From assembly GCA_948891265.1 (NCBI GenBank), contig CAQUBD010000002.1:44126-87249 (forward strand): DNA of 43,124 nt, written 5' to 3'. The notes under the pieces were generated by a model, which worked only from the letters and a program-made list of their open reading frames with translations, was not told where the DNA came from and ran no database searches. The translations under genes and the position numbers were made by a program. Position 1 is the stretch's first letter, and the number at the start of each line of letters is the position of its first letter. This DNA is from an uncultured Clostridia bacterium (GTDB lineage Bacteria; Bacillota; Clostridia; TANB77; CAG-508). Positions 25,256 to 33,831 of the stretch are shown one piece after another.

Positions 25256-28003
25256 ATGAAACTATTTAAAACATATAGTGAAAAAGAAGTAAAAAGGGTA
25301 ATGCCAATAGTAAACAAAATCAATAGTTTAGAAGAAGAAATCTCAAAATTATCAGATAGTGAATTAAGAGCAAAAACAGAATATTTTAAGAAAGAATTAG
25401 AGAATGGAAGAACATTAGATGATATATTACCAGAAGCATTTGCGGTTGTTAGAGAAGCATCAAAAAGAACATTAGGATTAAGACACTTTGATGTTCAATT
25501 AATAGGTGGAATTATATTACATCAAGGAAGAATTGCAGAGATGAAAACTGGTGAAGGTAAAACATTGGTTGCGACATTACCAGTATATTTAAATGCCTTA
25601 GAAGGAAAAGGAGTTCATGTAATTACAGTAAACGATTACTTAGCAAAAAGAGATAGTGAATGGATGGGAAAATTATACAAATTCTTAGGATTATCAGTTG
25701 GGCTAGTAATTGCAGGAATGGATCCACAAGCAAAACAAAAAGCTTATGGAGCAGATATTACATATGGTACAAATAATGAGTTTGGATTTGATTACTTAAG
25801 AGATAACATGGTAATTTACAAAAATCAATTGGTACAAAGAGGATTACATTATGCAATAGTAGATGAAATCGATAGTATTTTAGTTGATGAAGCAAGAACA
25901 CCACTTATTATTTCAGGTAGAGCAAATGAATCATCAGATTTATATAAAAAAGCAAATGATTTTGTAAGAAGATTAGAAGCAAAAGTAATAGTAGAAGAAG
26001 ATGTAAAAGATTTTGAACAAGCAGAAGATAATGAAAACTATGATTACATAGTAGACTTAAAAGCAAAATCAGCATCATTAACACAAAAAGGAACTAAAAA
26101 AGCAGAAGAATTCTTTGGATTAGAAAACTTAAATGATTTAGAGAATTCTACACTAGTACACCATGTAAACCAAGCTTTAAGAGCTCATGGAGTAATGAAA
26201 AAAGATATAGATTACATCGTAAAAGATGGAGAAGTTCTAATTGTTGACGAATTTACAGGACGTATAATGTATGGAAGAAGATACAATAATGGATTACATC
26301 AAGCAATTGAAGCAAAAGAAAAAGTAAAAATAGCAGATGAATCAAAAACACTTGCTACAATTACATTCCAAAATTACTTTAGAATGTATGATAAATTATC
26401 AGGTATGACAGGTACAGCTATGACAGAAGAATCTGAATTTGAAGAAATTTATAATTTGGACGTTGTGGAAATACCAACAAATAAACCTATGATAAGAAAA
26501 GATGAAAATGATGTAATATATAAAAATGAAAATGCTAAATTCAGAGCTGTAGTTGAATCTGTAAAAGAAAGCCATGCAAAAGGACAACCAGTTCTAATTG
26601 GTACAGTATCAATTGAAAAATCAGAAAAATTAAGTAAATTATTAAACGAAGCTAGAATACCACATGAAGTATTAAATGCTAAATCACATGAAAAAGAAGC
26701 TATGATAGTTGCACAAGCTGGTAAATTTGGAGCAGTTACAATAGCAACAAACATGGCAGGACGTGGTACTGACATTATGCTAGGTGGAAACAGTGAATAC
26801 CTAGCAAAAGAAGAAATGAGAAAAAATAAAGTTCCAGCAAATCTTATAGAAGAATCAAATACATATTATGAAACAGATGACCAAGATATATTAAGAGCAA
26901 GAGAACAATTTAACACTTTGGTTAAAAAATATGATGAACAAATAAAAGAAGAAAAGCAAAAAGTTATTGATGCAGGTGGTCTAAAAATAATTGGTACAGA
27001 AAGACATGAATCAAGAAGAATTGACAATCAGTTAAGAGGTCGTTCTGGACGTCAAGGTGATGTTGGTGAGTCAAGATTCTTTATAGGATTAGATGATGAC
27101 TTAATGAAAATTTTTGGTGGAGATGCAATAACAAAAGTATATAATACATTAGGTGCAGACGAAAATATGCCAATAGCTGCTGGAATGATCTCAAGAGCTG
27201 TTGAAAATGCTCAAAAGAAAGTAGAAGGTAGAAACTTTAGTATTCGTAAAAATGTATTAAAATATGATGATGTTATGAATGCACAAAGAGAAATAATATA
27301 CAAACAAAGAAGAGAAGTACTAGATGGAGAAGATATCCATGACAACATAATAAATATGATAAATAACATAGCAGAAGAAATAGTATTGACATACATTGAA
27401 GGTGAAGATGGAAAAGCAGTAAATGAAGAAAGTCTAAGCACAGAAATTGAGAACATATTTGGATTAGAAATGTCAGACTTTATTAAAGAACATAAAAATG
27501 ATTCAGATGCAATTATACAAGAATTACAAAGTCAAGCAATAGAAAAATATCAAGCAAAAGAAGACGAAATAACTAGTGAAAAAATAAGAGAGCTAGAAAG
27601 AGTTGTAATGCTTAAAGTTGTTGATGAAAAATGGATGAACCATATTGATAGCATGGATGAATTGAAAAATGGTATTGGATTACGTGCTTATGGGCAACAA
27701 GACCCAGTTGTTAAATACAGAATGGAAGGTATGGACATGTTTGAAGAAATGGTTTCAAACATAAAATTAGATGTTGTTAAAATTCTTATGAATATAAGAA
27801 AACAAAATGGAAATGTACAAAGACAAGAAACGGCTAAGATTACAGGTGCAGCTTTAGAAGCTATTAATAGTGTTGATGGTGGAAAGAAAATTAATACTCC
27901 TGAATATAGTCAAACTGTTGTAAATGAAGGACCAAAAATTGGAAGAAATGATCCATGTCCATGTGGGAGTGGTAAAAAGTACAAGAATTGTTGCGGAAAG
28001 TAG
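25256..28003 (+). CDS. secA: Preprotein translocase ATPase SecA
   Basis: 915 residues, the size of a full housekeeping SecA. Walker A MKTGEGKT (96-103), DEAD-type box DEID (203-206), the conserved DEARTPLIISG next to it, second helicase domain with MAGRGTDIMLGG and LRGRSGRQGDVGESRFF, and the C-terminal zinc tail CPCGSGKKYKNCC that binds SecB or phospholipid. It drives Sec-dependent secretion; the secreted enzymes and surface protein in this window would use it. Start set by TAGGAGG. Not obviously part of an operon: its own promoter lies upstream, and the DNA behind it is scarred. Nothing suggests an accessory SecA2; length and motifs fit SecA1. Confidence 0.98.
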   Translation: MKLFKTYSEKEVKRVMPIVNKINSLEEEISKLSDSELRAKTEYFKKELENGRTLDDILPEAFAVVREASKRTLGLRHFDVQLIGGIILHQGRIAEMKTGEGKTLVATLPVYLNALEGKGVHVITVNDYLAKRDSEWMGKLYKFLGLSVGLVIAGMDPQAKQKAYGADITYGTNNEFGFDYLRDNMVIYKNQLVQRGLHYAIVDEIDSILVDEARTPLIISGRANESSDLYKKANDFVRRLEAKVIVEEDVKDFEQAEDNENYDYIVDLKAKSASLTQKGTKKAEEFFGLENLNDLENSTLVHHVNQALRAHGVMKKDIDYIVKDGEVLIVDEFTGRIMYGRRYNNGLHQAIEAKEKVKIADESKTLATITFQNYFRMYDKLSGMTGTAMTEESEFEEIYNLDVVEIPTNKPMIRKDENDVIYKNENAKFRAVVESVKESHAKGQPVLIGTVSIEKSEKLSKLLNEARIPHEVLNAKSHEKEAMIVAQAGKFGAVTIATNMAGRGTDIMLGGNSEYLAKEEMRKNKVPANLIEESNTYYETDDQDILRAREQFNTLVKKYDEQIKEEKQKVIDAGGLKIIGTERHESRRIDNQLRGRSGRQGDVGESRFFIGLDDDLMKIFGGDAITKVYNTLGADENMPIAAGMISRAVENAQKKVEGRNFSIRKNVLKYDDVMNAQREIIYKQRREVLDGEDIHDNIINMINNIAEEIVLTYIEGEDGKAVNEESLSTEIENIFGLEMSDFIKEHKNDSDAIIQELQSQAIEKYQAKEDEITSEKIRELERVVMLKVVDEKWMNHIDSMDELKNGIGLRAYGQQDPVVKYRMEGMDMFEEMVSNIKLDVVKILMNIRKQNGNVQRQETAKITGAALEAINSVDGGKKINTPEYSQTVVNEGPKIGRNDPCPCGSGKKYKNCCGK

Positions 28004-28144
28004 CCAACTACAAAGCTTTGCGGGTAGGAGTGAAAACACAAAAGTCATCATTTTGTCATCCTAAAATTCAACTTGCTGACAGTTTTTAATAAAAAGGAAT
28101 AAAATATGAAATATTACATTTTTAAGATTAATGTGAGGTAAAGT

Positions 28145-28308
28145 ATGAATAAATATATAAAAGTTGGAATTGGAGTAATGATTTTAGATGGTAATAAGAT
28201 ATTATTAGGACATAGATCTAAAGATAAGAAAGATACAGGAGAAATATAGAAAAATTATATTCGCCATCAAGAAAATTTATTGAAAGATATTTAAAATTAA
28301 GAAAATAA
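28145..28308 (+). pseudogene. Nudix hydrolase remnant, internally deleted
   Basis: Starts like a Nudix protein (MNKYIKVGIGVMILDGNKIL, then LGHRSKDKKDTG) with a GAGGTAAAG ribosome binding site, but hits TAG at 28247-28249. From 28249, in another frame, it continues with the last 19 residues of a Nudix protein (EKLYSPSRKFIERYLKLRK) to a stop at 28306-28308. The middle, including the Nudix box GX5EX7REUXEEXGU, is missing. The 3' piece is nearly identical to 29177-29234. The 140 bp between secA and this remnant hold nothing I recognise. Confidence 0.75.
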
Positions 28309-28331
28309 GTATAAGATAGGAAAATTAATCT

Positions 28332-28910
28332 ATGAAATTAGAAAATGAAATAACAGTTGAAGTGTTAGAAACAAAAGAAAATGTTATTAAGTCAATTTCT
28401 AGTAATGGTTTTAAATTATTAAAAGAATATGATATAAATGATATTTATTTAGTAAAAAAAGAATTTGAAAATTGCAAAAATTACAACGAATTATTAAATA
28501 ATTCTATTTTAATAAGAGATATTTCAGAAAAGCCTAATATTAGAAAATTGATAACATATAAACAAAAGCATATAGATGATAACGGAAATATCTTAAACCA
28601 AATAAATGCTAATGTTGAAATTAATAATATAGACGATGCTTACAATATGCTTAAATTAATAGGGTATATCGACCTTATGAAAATTAGTGACCATATTAGT
28701 GTATATCAAAAAAATAATGAAGATGAACTTGCTCTGCAATTTGTTAATAATAGAATTTATATAGAAATTGAAGAAAAATGTGAGCATACTGGCAAAAGGT
28801 ATGAATCATTAGATGATATGAAAAGTATAATTAAAAACTTAAATTTACCAATAAAAGATGAAAATTATTATGCCAAAAAGGCTGAAGATATTTTAAATGA
28901 TAAAAATTAA
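28332..28910 (+). CDS. CYTH-like domain protein
   Basis: 192 residues. The order of features follows CYTH (class IV adenylate cyclase/triphosphate tunnel) proteins: an acidic N-terminal strand (MKLENEITVEV), a basic strand (NIRKLITYKQKHI), an aromatic/acidic exit (LALQFVNNRIYIEIEEKCEH) and a final helix. The N-terminal ExExK signature is not intact (ENEIT), so catalysis is uncertain; it may bind or hydrolyse a triphosphate-containing substrate. It sits between two Nudix remnants that share a direct repeat, so it may be a passenger of a rearrangement. AGG-type ribosome binding site. Confidence 0.55.
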   Translation: MKLENEITVEVLETKENVIKSISSNGFKLLKEYDINDIYLVKKEFENCKNYNELLNNSILIRDISEKPNIRKLITYKQKHIDDNGNILNQINANVEINNIDDAYNMLKLIGYIDLMKISDHISVYQKNNEDELALQFVNNRIYIEIEEKCEHTGKRYESLDDMKSIIKNLNLPIKDENYYAKKAEDILNDKN

Positions 28911-29024
28911 AAAAAGAAGGTAATAAATTGCAATATATAACAAATTTAGAGATAAAGAAAAATTAAGTAGCTTATTTGAAGTGGACAATAGTGCCATCCA
29001 CACACCTTTAAAAGGTCAAAAGAG

Positions 29025-29234
29025 ATGCAGGGTTTGGCACACCTGCCAAATATTCAGCCAGATAGACATTATATAACATTGCAAGTTATAGCAAAAAAAC
29101 ATAGTGGAGAATTAAAGGTAATGGAGCCAACAAAAGAAGATGAGTGGAAGTGGTTTGACTTAGATAACTTACCAGAAAAATTATATTCACCATCAAGAAA
29201 ATTTATTGAAAGATATTTAAAATTAAGAAAATAG
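29025..29234 (+). pseudogene. Nudix hydrolase remnant, C-terminal half
   Basis: Encodes about 60 residues typical of a Nudix C-terminus (IQPDRHYITLQVIAKKHSG, DEWKWFDLDNLPE, then LYSPSRKFIERYLKLRK), with no Nudix box before it. The 5' DNA (about 28938-29027) reads in another frame as an unrelated short stretch, so the apparent Met at 29025 is probably not a functional start. With the 28145 remnant it gives the two ends of one gene family. Confidence 0.65.
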
Positions 29235-29317
29235 AATATTAGATTGATAAAATAAAGAAAACAATATTTGATATTTTTTATGTGCTTAATTTTCAAAATA
29301 CCGAAACTCAAATTTTT

Positions 29318-29369
29318 TTATTATTGCTTTAAGTGGAAATTTGTGATATACTACTTAAAGCAATAATAA
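29318..29369 (+). promoter_or_regulatory. Promoter framed by a 16-bp inverted repeat (candidate operator)
   Basis: TTGCTT (29324-29329), 17-bp spacer, TATACT (29347-29352). A 16-bp inverted repeat with core ATTATTGCTTTAAG covers the -35 (29318-29333), and its mirror (29354-29369) lies just after the -10. A dimeric repressor on both arms would block the promoter; in RNA only the downstream arm would be present, so this is more likely a DNA site than a terminator. Confidence 0.55.
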
Positions 29370-29396
29370 TTTGTATAATAAGAAAGGAGTTTTTCT

Positions 29397-29618
29397 ATGA
29401 ACACAATTATTGACAAAGACATGCGGAGTATATCAATAAGTTACAAAGAAGAAGACGAAATTGAAAACAAAAAAATCTTTCAAGCAATAGTTAATATTGC
29501 ATATGAAGAGAAGTTAAATTGTAATTTTGGTGAGACCAACAAAGTAAGATATTTTTACCTTTCGGGCATATCTTCTCAACATGTAAAGCAGGCTTTAAAG
29601 AGAATAGAAAAACTGTAA
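29397..29618 (+). CDS. Small protein of unknown function (73 aa)
   Basis: 73 residues, not recognised. Soluble, mixed charge, no membrane segment, no Cys pair; the middle (ENKKIFQAIVNIAYEEK) and end (SSQHVKQALKRIEKL) look helical with a beta-like stretch between. A strong AGAAAGGAG site precedes it, together with its own promoter, a candidate operator and a terminator, so it is a self-contained, probably regulated gene. It may be a regulator or stress protein; no function is assigned. Confidence 0.7.
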   Translation: MNTIIDKDMRSISISYKEEDEIENKKIFQAIVNIAYEEKLNCNFGETNKVRYFYLSGISSQHVKQALKRIEKL

Positions 29619-29651
29619 TATTATGGAATTTTGATATTCCAAAATGAAACT

Positions 29652-29687
29652 AAAAAGTGGAGATATTATATCTTCACTTTAATTTTA
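29652..29687 (+). terminator. Intrinsic terminator after the 73-aa gene
   Basis: AAAGTGGAGATA (29654-29665) pairs with TATCTTCACTTT (29669-29680), one G-U pair, 3-nt loop, followed by AATTTT. Confidence 0.75.
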
Positions 29688-29699
29688 TCACATAAGCAC

Positions 29700-29728
29700 T
29701 TGAAATTAACATAAAATTGTGTTAGAAT
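29700..29728 (+). promoter_or_regulatory. Sortase gene promoter
   Basis: TTGAAA at 29700-29705, 17-bp spacer, TAGAAT at 29723-29728, about 60 bp before the sortase start. Confidence 0.65.
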
Positions 29729-29788
29729 ATAAAATGTAAAAAATTGTAGAAGTTTCTAAAATTTAATTAATCAATGGAGGATGACACT

Positions 29789-30673
29789 ATGAAAAGTAAA
29801 TTTGGAAAAATTGTGTATGCTATATTTATTATCACTCTTGTGATAGTATTTGCATTTTCTGTAGCACCAATTGCAAAATACGCTTACAACCGGATGAAAG
29901 AAAATAGGATACTAAAAGAAATCGAACAGCAAAAACAGGAAAGTGAGGTTATTGTTACTGAAGAGCCAGAAGAAATAACTTCTGAAGAAATCAACAGCGA
30001 GATTAATTCAGAAGAAATATCTGAAGAACAGCCTGCTAATAAAGAAATTCTTCCAGAGTACGTAGATTTATATGGTGAAAACAACGATCTATATGGTTGG
30101 CTAGCCATAAATGGATTGGAAGTTGAGATAACAGGGCAGGTAGAAAAACAAAAATTTAGTTTTCCAGTAATGTTTACACCGGAAGATCCGAATTTCTATG
30201 TAGATAAAAATTGGAACAAAGAGGTATGCTACAAGAATGTTGGGACTTCAATATTCATTGATGGACGTACAACAGATGATACTGAGAACGTAATCATTTA
30301 TGGTCATAATATGAAGGATTACAGTATGTTTGGATCCTTAAAGTATTATAAAGAAAAAAGTTTTTACGAACAATATAAGTATATTGAATTTGATACAATA
30401 TATGAAAAAAGAACATATGAAATAATCGCAGTATCAGAAGCTATGGTCTACTATGATGAAGAACCAGCAGAAGACGAATACCTTTTTTATGAACATGTTG
30501 AATTAGACTCAAAAGAGGAATTCGATGAATATGTAAAAAACGTTAAAGCCAATTCTTATTATGACATTGAAACAATAGTAGAATTTGGAAGTCCACTTAT
30601 CACATTATGCACATGTGATAAAACAGTGGGCGAAAATGGTCGTCTAATAATTGTAGCAAAAAGAATTAAATAG
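29789..30673 (+). CDS. Class B sortase
   Basis: 294 residues from the start at 29789, chosen because GGAGG (29776-29780) lies 8 bp before it; an upstream in-frame ATG at 29774 overlaps that site. N-terminal membrane helix (about 8-27), an acidic Glu-rich linker, then the sortase fold: H173 (IIYGHNMKD), C276 (TLCTC) and R285 (GRLIIVAKR) form the catalytic set, and the MFGSLKYY helix after the His is typical of class B. It joins secreted proteins to peptidoglycan or pilin-like partners. The only plausible substrate in view is the surface protein at 41057, 10 kb away beyond the TelA/kinase genes. Codon use differs from the glycan region. Confidence 0.93.
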   Translation: MKSKFGKIVYAIFIITLVIVFAFSVAPIAKYAYNRMKENRILKEIEQQKQESEVIVTEEPEEITSEEINSEINSEEISEEQPANKEILPEYVDLYGENNDLYGWLAINGLEVEITGQVEKQKFSFPVMFTPEDPNFYVDKNWNKEVCYKNVGTSIFIDGRTTDDTENVIIYGHNMKDYSMFGSLKYYKEKSFYEQYKYIEFDTIYEKRTYEIIAVSEAMVYYDEEPAEDEYLFYEHVELDSKEEFDEYVKNVKANSYYDIETIVEFGSPLITLCTCDKTVGENGRLIIVAKRIK

Positions 30674-30683
30674 GTATATGCAA

Positions 30684-30715
30684 AAAACGGATATCATTAC
30701 TATGGTATCCGTTTT
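30684..30715 (+). terminator. Intrinsic terminator after the sortase gene
   Basis: AAAACGGATA (30684-30693) pairs with TATCCGTTTT (30706-30715) around a 12-nt loop. The rest of the 285-bp gap to the next gene is very AT-rich and holds only the promoter at 30876. Confidence 0.75.
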
Positions 30716-30875
30716 AATGTACTCTATATTACCATAAAAAATCTCAAATAATTATCATATACTTTAAATTTAAATTTTTTAAAATATAATTTATACAAAA
30801 AAGTTATAAAATAGCATAAAATTATAACTTTAAAAATTAAGCACAAAAAATACCAAAACTTAAATCATATATTAA

Positions 30876-30904
30876 TTGACATAATTTTAAAACAATGTTA
30901 TAAT
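30876..30904 (+). promoter_or_regulatory. Perfect-consensus sigma-A promoter for the TelA gene
   Basis: TTGACA at 30876-30881, exactly 17 bp, TATAAT at 30899-30904. The match to consensus is complete, so basal expression is likely strong unless repressed. Confidence 0.85.
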
Positions 30905-30958
30905 ATGTAAACGTAATGTAGTAACCAATTCAATGTTTAAACAATGGAGGTAAACAAT

Positions 30959-32197
30959 ATGGAAAATAATAATCAGATGGCTACTCAGGAAACTATTCAG
31001 ACACCCAGCATAGAATCAATTGGAGTGGAAGTTTCTATTCCCATAACATCAGAAGATGTTATTCCAATCAATTACAAGCAGGCACTTGCAAGTTATGCAG
31101 AAGCAGAGCGGCAGGAAATTTTAGATCTTGCTGACAGCATTGATGTCAGAAAACTGGAAAATGTTATGAACTACGGTTCTAGAGCATTAAAACAGACATT
31201 TGACCAATGTGGAAGTTTTCTCAAAGATGAGAGAGGATCACATGCTGATCAGGAAGTTATTTCAAGAGTAATTGAACTTTCGAAAAAGGCTTCGAACAGT
31301 TATGATGATTTCAATATGGTTCTGCAAGAACCTGGTCCTTTGAAGAAATTCGTGTTGAAACTTATAAGTGGTCCAAAAGGAAATTCTCAAACAGAAAAAA
31401 TCCAAAAGAGTGCAGTAACAAGCTTTAAACTTTTAGCAGAGTTGAAAAATTCCAGCGATTCATGGATTACTATGCTTAAAGACGCAATGGGAGATATAAC
31501 AAGTTCAGCATTTAGTGACTTAGAAAACATTTCTCTACTTGAAAAGTACATCATTGCAGGAAAACTTGCAGATGAACGAATTGTTGGCGAAATGCAGACG
31601 ATTCAGGCTCAACACCAGGAAACCGGAATATCAAAATATGCACATGATTATCAGGAACTTAAAGAAGGTTATGACATTTTCACTATAACCATGAATAACC
31701 TTGAGAAATCCCGTATCATGTACTATTTGAGCATGGGACAACTATCGTTAATCAAAAAGAGTAATATCGATGCTCAGATTGCAATCAACACTCAGGTTAA
31801 CAATAGTATGGCACTTGTAGGCCAGCAGCTGAGAAATGCTCTGCTGAATGCAAAAACAAAAGAGGTACTGGAAGGTCAGAATGCAATTATGAGATTAAAT
31901 GATGAACTTATCAAAGATGTTAGCCAGTCTGTGGGAATGACAGCAGAACAGGCTGAGAAAGCTATGTATGCAAGCTTCTACAACACTGATGCAGCTAAAA
32001 CTGCGGTAACGGCAGTTATCAACAGCTGTGAAAATATCAAGAAGATTGCTGGAGATATGCTTCCTAAAATGAAAGCAGATCTTACTGAATTAAACGGTTT
32101 GATTGAGCAGCTTGAACCAGTCATTGGTACATCTATTGAAACATTAAATACTGAAACAGGCAAAACTCCAAATGGAGGCGCATGTCTGCAATTTTAA
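30959..32197 (+). CDS. TelA-family protein (toxic anion resistance)
   Basis: 412 residues from the start at 30959 (GGAGG at 30946-30950); an in-frame ATG at 30944 overlaps that site. Soluble, largely helical. Typical TelA traits: PLKKFVLKLISGP, a long helical bundle through LLEKYIIAGKLADERIVGEM, and the region ARIN-like QIAINTQVNNSMALVGQQL with NAIMRLNDELIK. TelA proteins occur in tellurite and envelope-stress loci and often sit with vWA and Ter proteins; their biochemical role is unsettled. Here it is the first gene of the TerY-P-like block but has its own promoter and terminator. Codon use is CAG- and CTT-rich compared with the glycan genes. Confidence 0.8.
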   Translation: MENNNQMATQETIQTPSIESIGVEVSIPITSEDVIPINYKQALASYAEAERQEILDLADSIDVRKLENVMNYGSRALKQTFDQCGSFLKDERGSHADQEVISRVIELSKKASNSYDDFNMVLQEPGPLKKFVLKLISGPKGNSQTEKIQKSAVTSFKLLAELKNSSDSWITMLKDAMGDITSSAFSDLENISLLEKYIIAGKLADERIVGEMQTIQAQHQETGISKYAHDYQELKEGYDIFTITMNNLEKSRIMYYLSMGQLSLIKKSNIDAQIAINTQVNNSMALVGQQLRNALLNAKTKEVLEGQNAIMRLNDELIKDVSQSVGMTAEQAEKAMYASFYNTDAAKTAVTAVINSCENIKKIAGDMLPKMKADLTELNGLIEQLEPVIGTSIETLNTETGKTPNGGACLQF

Positions 32198-32213
32198 TTC
32201 AGACAAAATTACC

Positions 32214-32244
32214 AAAAGGGCGAATTATGAAAATTCGCCCTTTT
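32214..32244 (+). terminator. Intrinsic terminator after the TelA gene
   Basis: Perfect 13-bp stem: AAAAGGGCGAATT (32214-32226) with AATTCGCCCTTTT (32232-32244), 5-nt loop. Strong and well placed, 16 bp after the stop. Confidence 0.88.
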
Positions 32245-32247
32245 GTA

Positions 32248-32276
32248 TTGCAATTTTACATAAAATATGGTACTAT
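32248..32276 (+). promoter_or_regulatory. Promoter of the phosphatase/vWA/kinase operon
   Basis: TTGCAA at 32248-32253, 17-bp spacer, TACTAT at 32271-32276 with an ATGG just before it. It begins right after the TelA terminator and about 50 bp before the PP2C gene. Confidence 0.6.
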
Positions 32277-32324
32277 GTATATGTTATTTTTTTAAATGAA
32301 AAATAGAAAGGAGAAAGGGAAATT

Positions 32325-33026
32325 ATGATTATAACTTCTCAGGGATTTGGTCATTTTACAAACGGAATTAACAATCAAGATTTCGGAATCGAAAACGAAA
32401 AAATGTTACTCATTTTAGATGGATGCAGCGCAGCAAAATATTCGGACTCTGGAATACGGTTGTTTGGACAGCTTTTCTCAAGAAAGGAGGAATGTAACAA
32501 CTTAGAAAAATTTGAAGATAATGTAAAAAGTGTATTCGATGACATTATTGGCATGTCGGAAAAATATTATCCTATACGTGATGAACTCGAAAAAGAATAC
32601 ATTATGGAAAATCTTTTATTTACAATCATAGCTTGCTTTGAAACAGAAGATAAGTACATTGTAAAACTTTTTGGAGACGGGTATATTATTACCCAAAACG
32701 CAAAAGGATTGCTTAGTTATATGAAATTTGCATATGGAAATTGCCCACCATACTTTGCATACAAATATTGCAGTTGGATGGCAGATACTTTCAAAGACTA
32801 TCATTTTAAGACACTTATTTTTGATAAAAAAGATTTTAAAAAGGTATTAATTGCTACTGATGGAATTCAGCCAATTGTCAAATGCAACATGAGAGATCTG
32901 GACAATAGTATTGCTACTGGAAACTTCTCTTTAGTCGAAACAATTCTCAAGGAAAGAAAAATGAGTTTTTTTGATGACGTCACGATTGGAATATTAGGAG
33001 GTAAAAAAGATGGGTTTTTTCAATAA
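32325..33026 (+). CDS. PP2C-type protein phosphatase
   Basis: 233 residues, the size of a minimal PP2C domain. The family's metal-binding and structural motifs appear in order: NQD (17-19), LDG (31-33), GDG (117-119), TDG (178-180) and FFDDVT (215-220). It should remove phosphate from Ser/Thr residues using Mn or Mg. It lies in one operon with two vWA proteins and a kinase, so it is the natural counter-enzyme of that kinase. It has GAAAGGAG upstream and overlaps the next start by 17 bp, so translation is coupled. There is no signal peptide or membrane helix; it acts in the cytoplasm. Confidence 0.9.
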   Translation: MIITSQGFGHFTNGINNQDFGIENEKMLLILDGCSAAKYSDSGIRLFGQLFSRKEECNNLEKFEDNVKSVFDDIIGMSEKYYPIRDELEKEYIMENLLFTIIACFETEDKYIVKLFGDGYIITQNAKGLLSYMKFAYGNCPPYFAYKYCSWMADTFKDYHFKTLIFDKKDFKKVLIATDGIQPIVKCNMRDLDNSIATGNFSLVETILKERKMSFFDDVTIGILGGKKDGFFQ

Positions 33027-33810
33027 TTCAAAATTTAAAGTCGACAAACGGAAAGAAAAAAAAGATGGATATCGGTATGAACCTGAAAAGAATACTGAAC
33101 AAAAAAGCACTTTACCTGTAGACCCTATAGCAGCTAAAGAAGCAAATAAAGAGCAGCAACAAATTAAAAAGTTTGAAACAGCTAAGGAAGATGTAAAAGA
33201 GTCTAAACCTGTTGATCCATATTTAGAGTTTCAAATGAGGTATGGGCTTGAAGAGGAACTTCCTAGAGAAAGGTTCTTTTCAAAAACTCTAATCAAGCCG
33301 TTGATACAGAAAGAACTTACTATCATCTTGCTTGAGAATACAACTACAGTAGGCAAAGAAAAGGAAAATGTTTTGAAAATTGTTCAAAGTTTTACAAATA
33401 CAGATTTAATGTGTATCATAAATTATGGTACAACAGTAAGACAAGGTAAAATCTTTGATGTGCCTGCTTCTAGTGTTCCAGTTATTTCATATAATGAAAT
33501 GACAGGAGAAAAAGCATGCTTATTTGATGCTTTAATTCAAGTTGAGAAAATAGTCAAAAGCAAATACTCATCAATCGAAGATAATGCTAAGGAAAGGGTG
33601 AAGATTAACAATATCCAGATAATTGGTATTGGAACTTGTAGAGATAATGCTTCTGTTGCTTCAAAAGAAGAAGCACTAAGCAGTTTTTACGAGACAACAT
33701 CCAAAACTAAAGTTACAAGTAAGTATTTTTGTATTTCAGACAAATATTTTACGAGTGCAGCAGAAATTGGATTTCATTCAATTGGTGCTATTTCCAGAAA
33801 TTTTCAATAA
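33010..33810 (+). CDS. Divergent vWA-like protein with charged N-terminus
   Basis: 266 residues. The first 85 or so are Lys/Glu-rich and look disordered. The rest reads like a vWA fold: a hydrophobic strand ELTIILLENTTTVGKEKENV where a normal vWA has DxSxS, then TDLMCIINYGTTVRQGKIFD, EKACLFDALIQVEKIVKS (the usual T/LxDAL helix) and IQIIGIGTC. The MIDAS aspartate is replaced by Glu and the serines by Thr/Asn, so metal-dependent binding is probably lost or altered. It starts inside the phosphatase gene with its own AGGAGG. It may be an adaptor within the vWA/phosphatase/kinase complex (inference). Confidence 0.6.
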   Translation: MGFFNNSKFKVDKRKEKKDGYRYEPEKNTEQKSTLPVDPIAAKEANKEQQQIKKFETAKEDVKESKPVDPYLEFQMRYGLEEELPRERFFSKTLIKPLIQKELTIILLENTTTVGKEKENVLKIVQSFTNTDLMCIINYGTTVRQGKIFDVPASSVPVISYNEMTGEKACLFDALIQVEKIVKSKYSSIEDNAKERVKINNIQIIGIGTCRDNASVASKEEALSSFYETTSKTKVTSKYFCISDKYFTSAAEIGFHSIGAISRNFQ

Positions 33811-33831
33811 AAGAATAGGAGGAACATAGCC

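Noticed and set aside
28938..29024. Short open stretch (IYNKFRDKEKLSSLFEVDN...) before the second Nudix fragment
   Set aside because: No usable start codon with a ribosome binding site and it ends within about 50 codons; treated as debris of the rearrangement.
29260..30870. Loose inverted and direct similarity between about 29268-29310 and 30826-30870 (ATTTTTT.TGTGCTTAATTTT)
   Set aside because: Both stretches are AT-rich and the match is short with mismatches in either orientation; not enough to claim a transposon boundary around the sortase.
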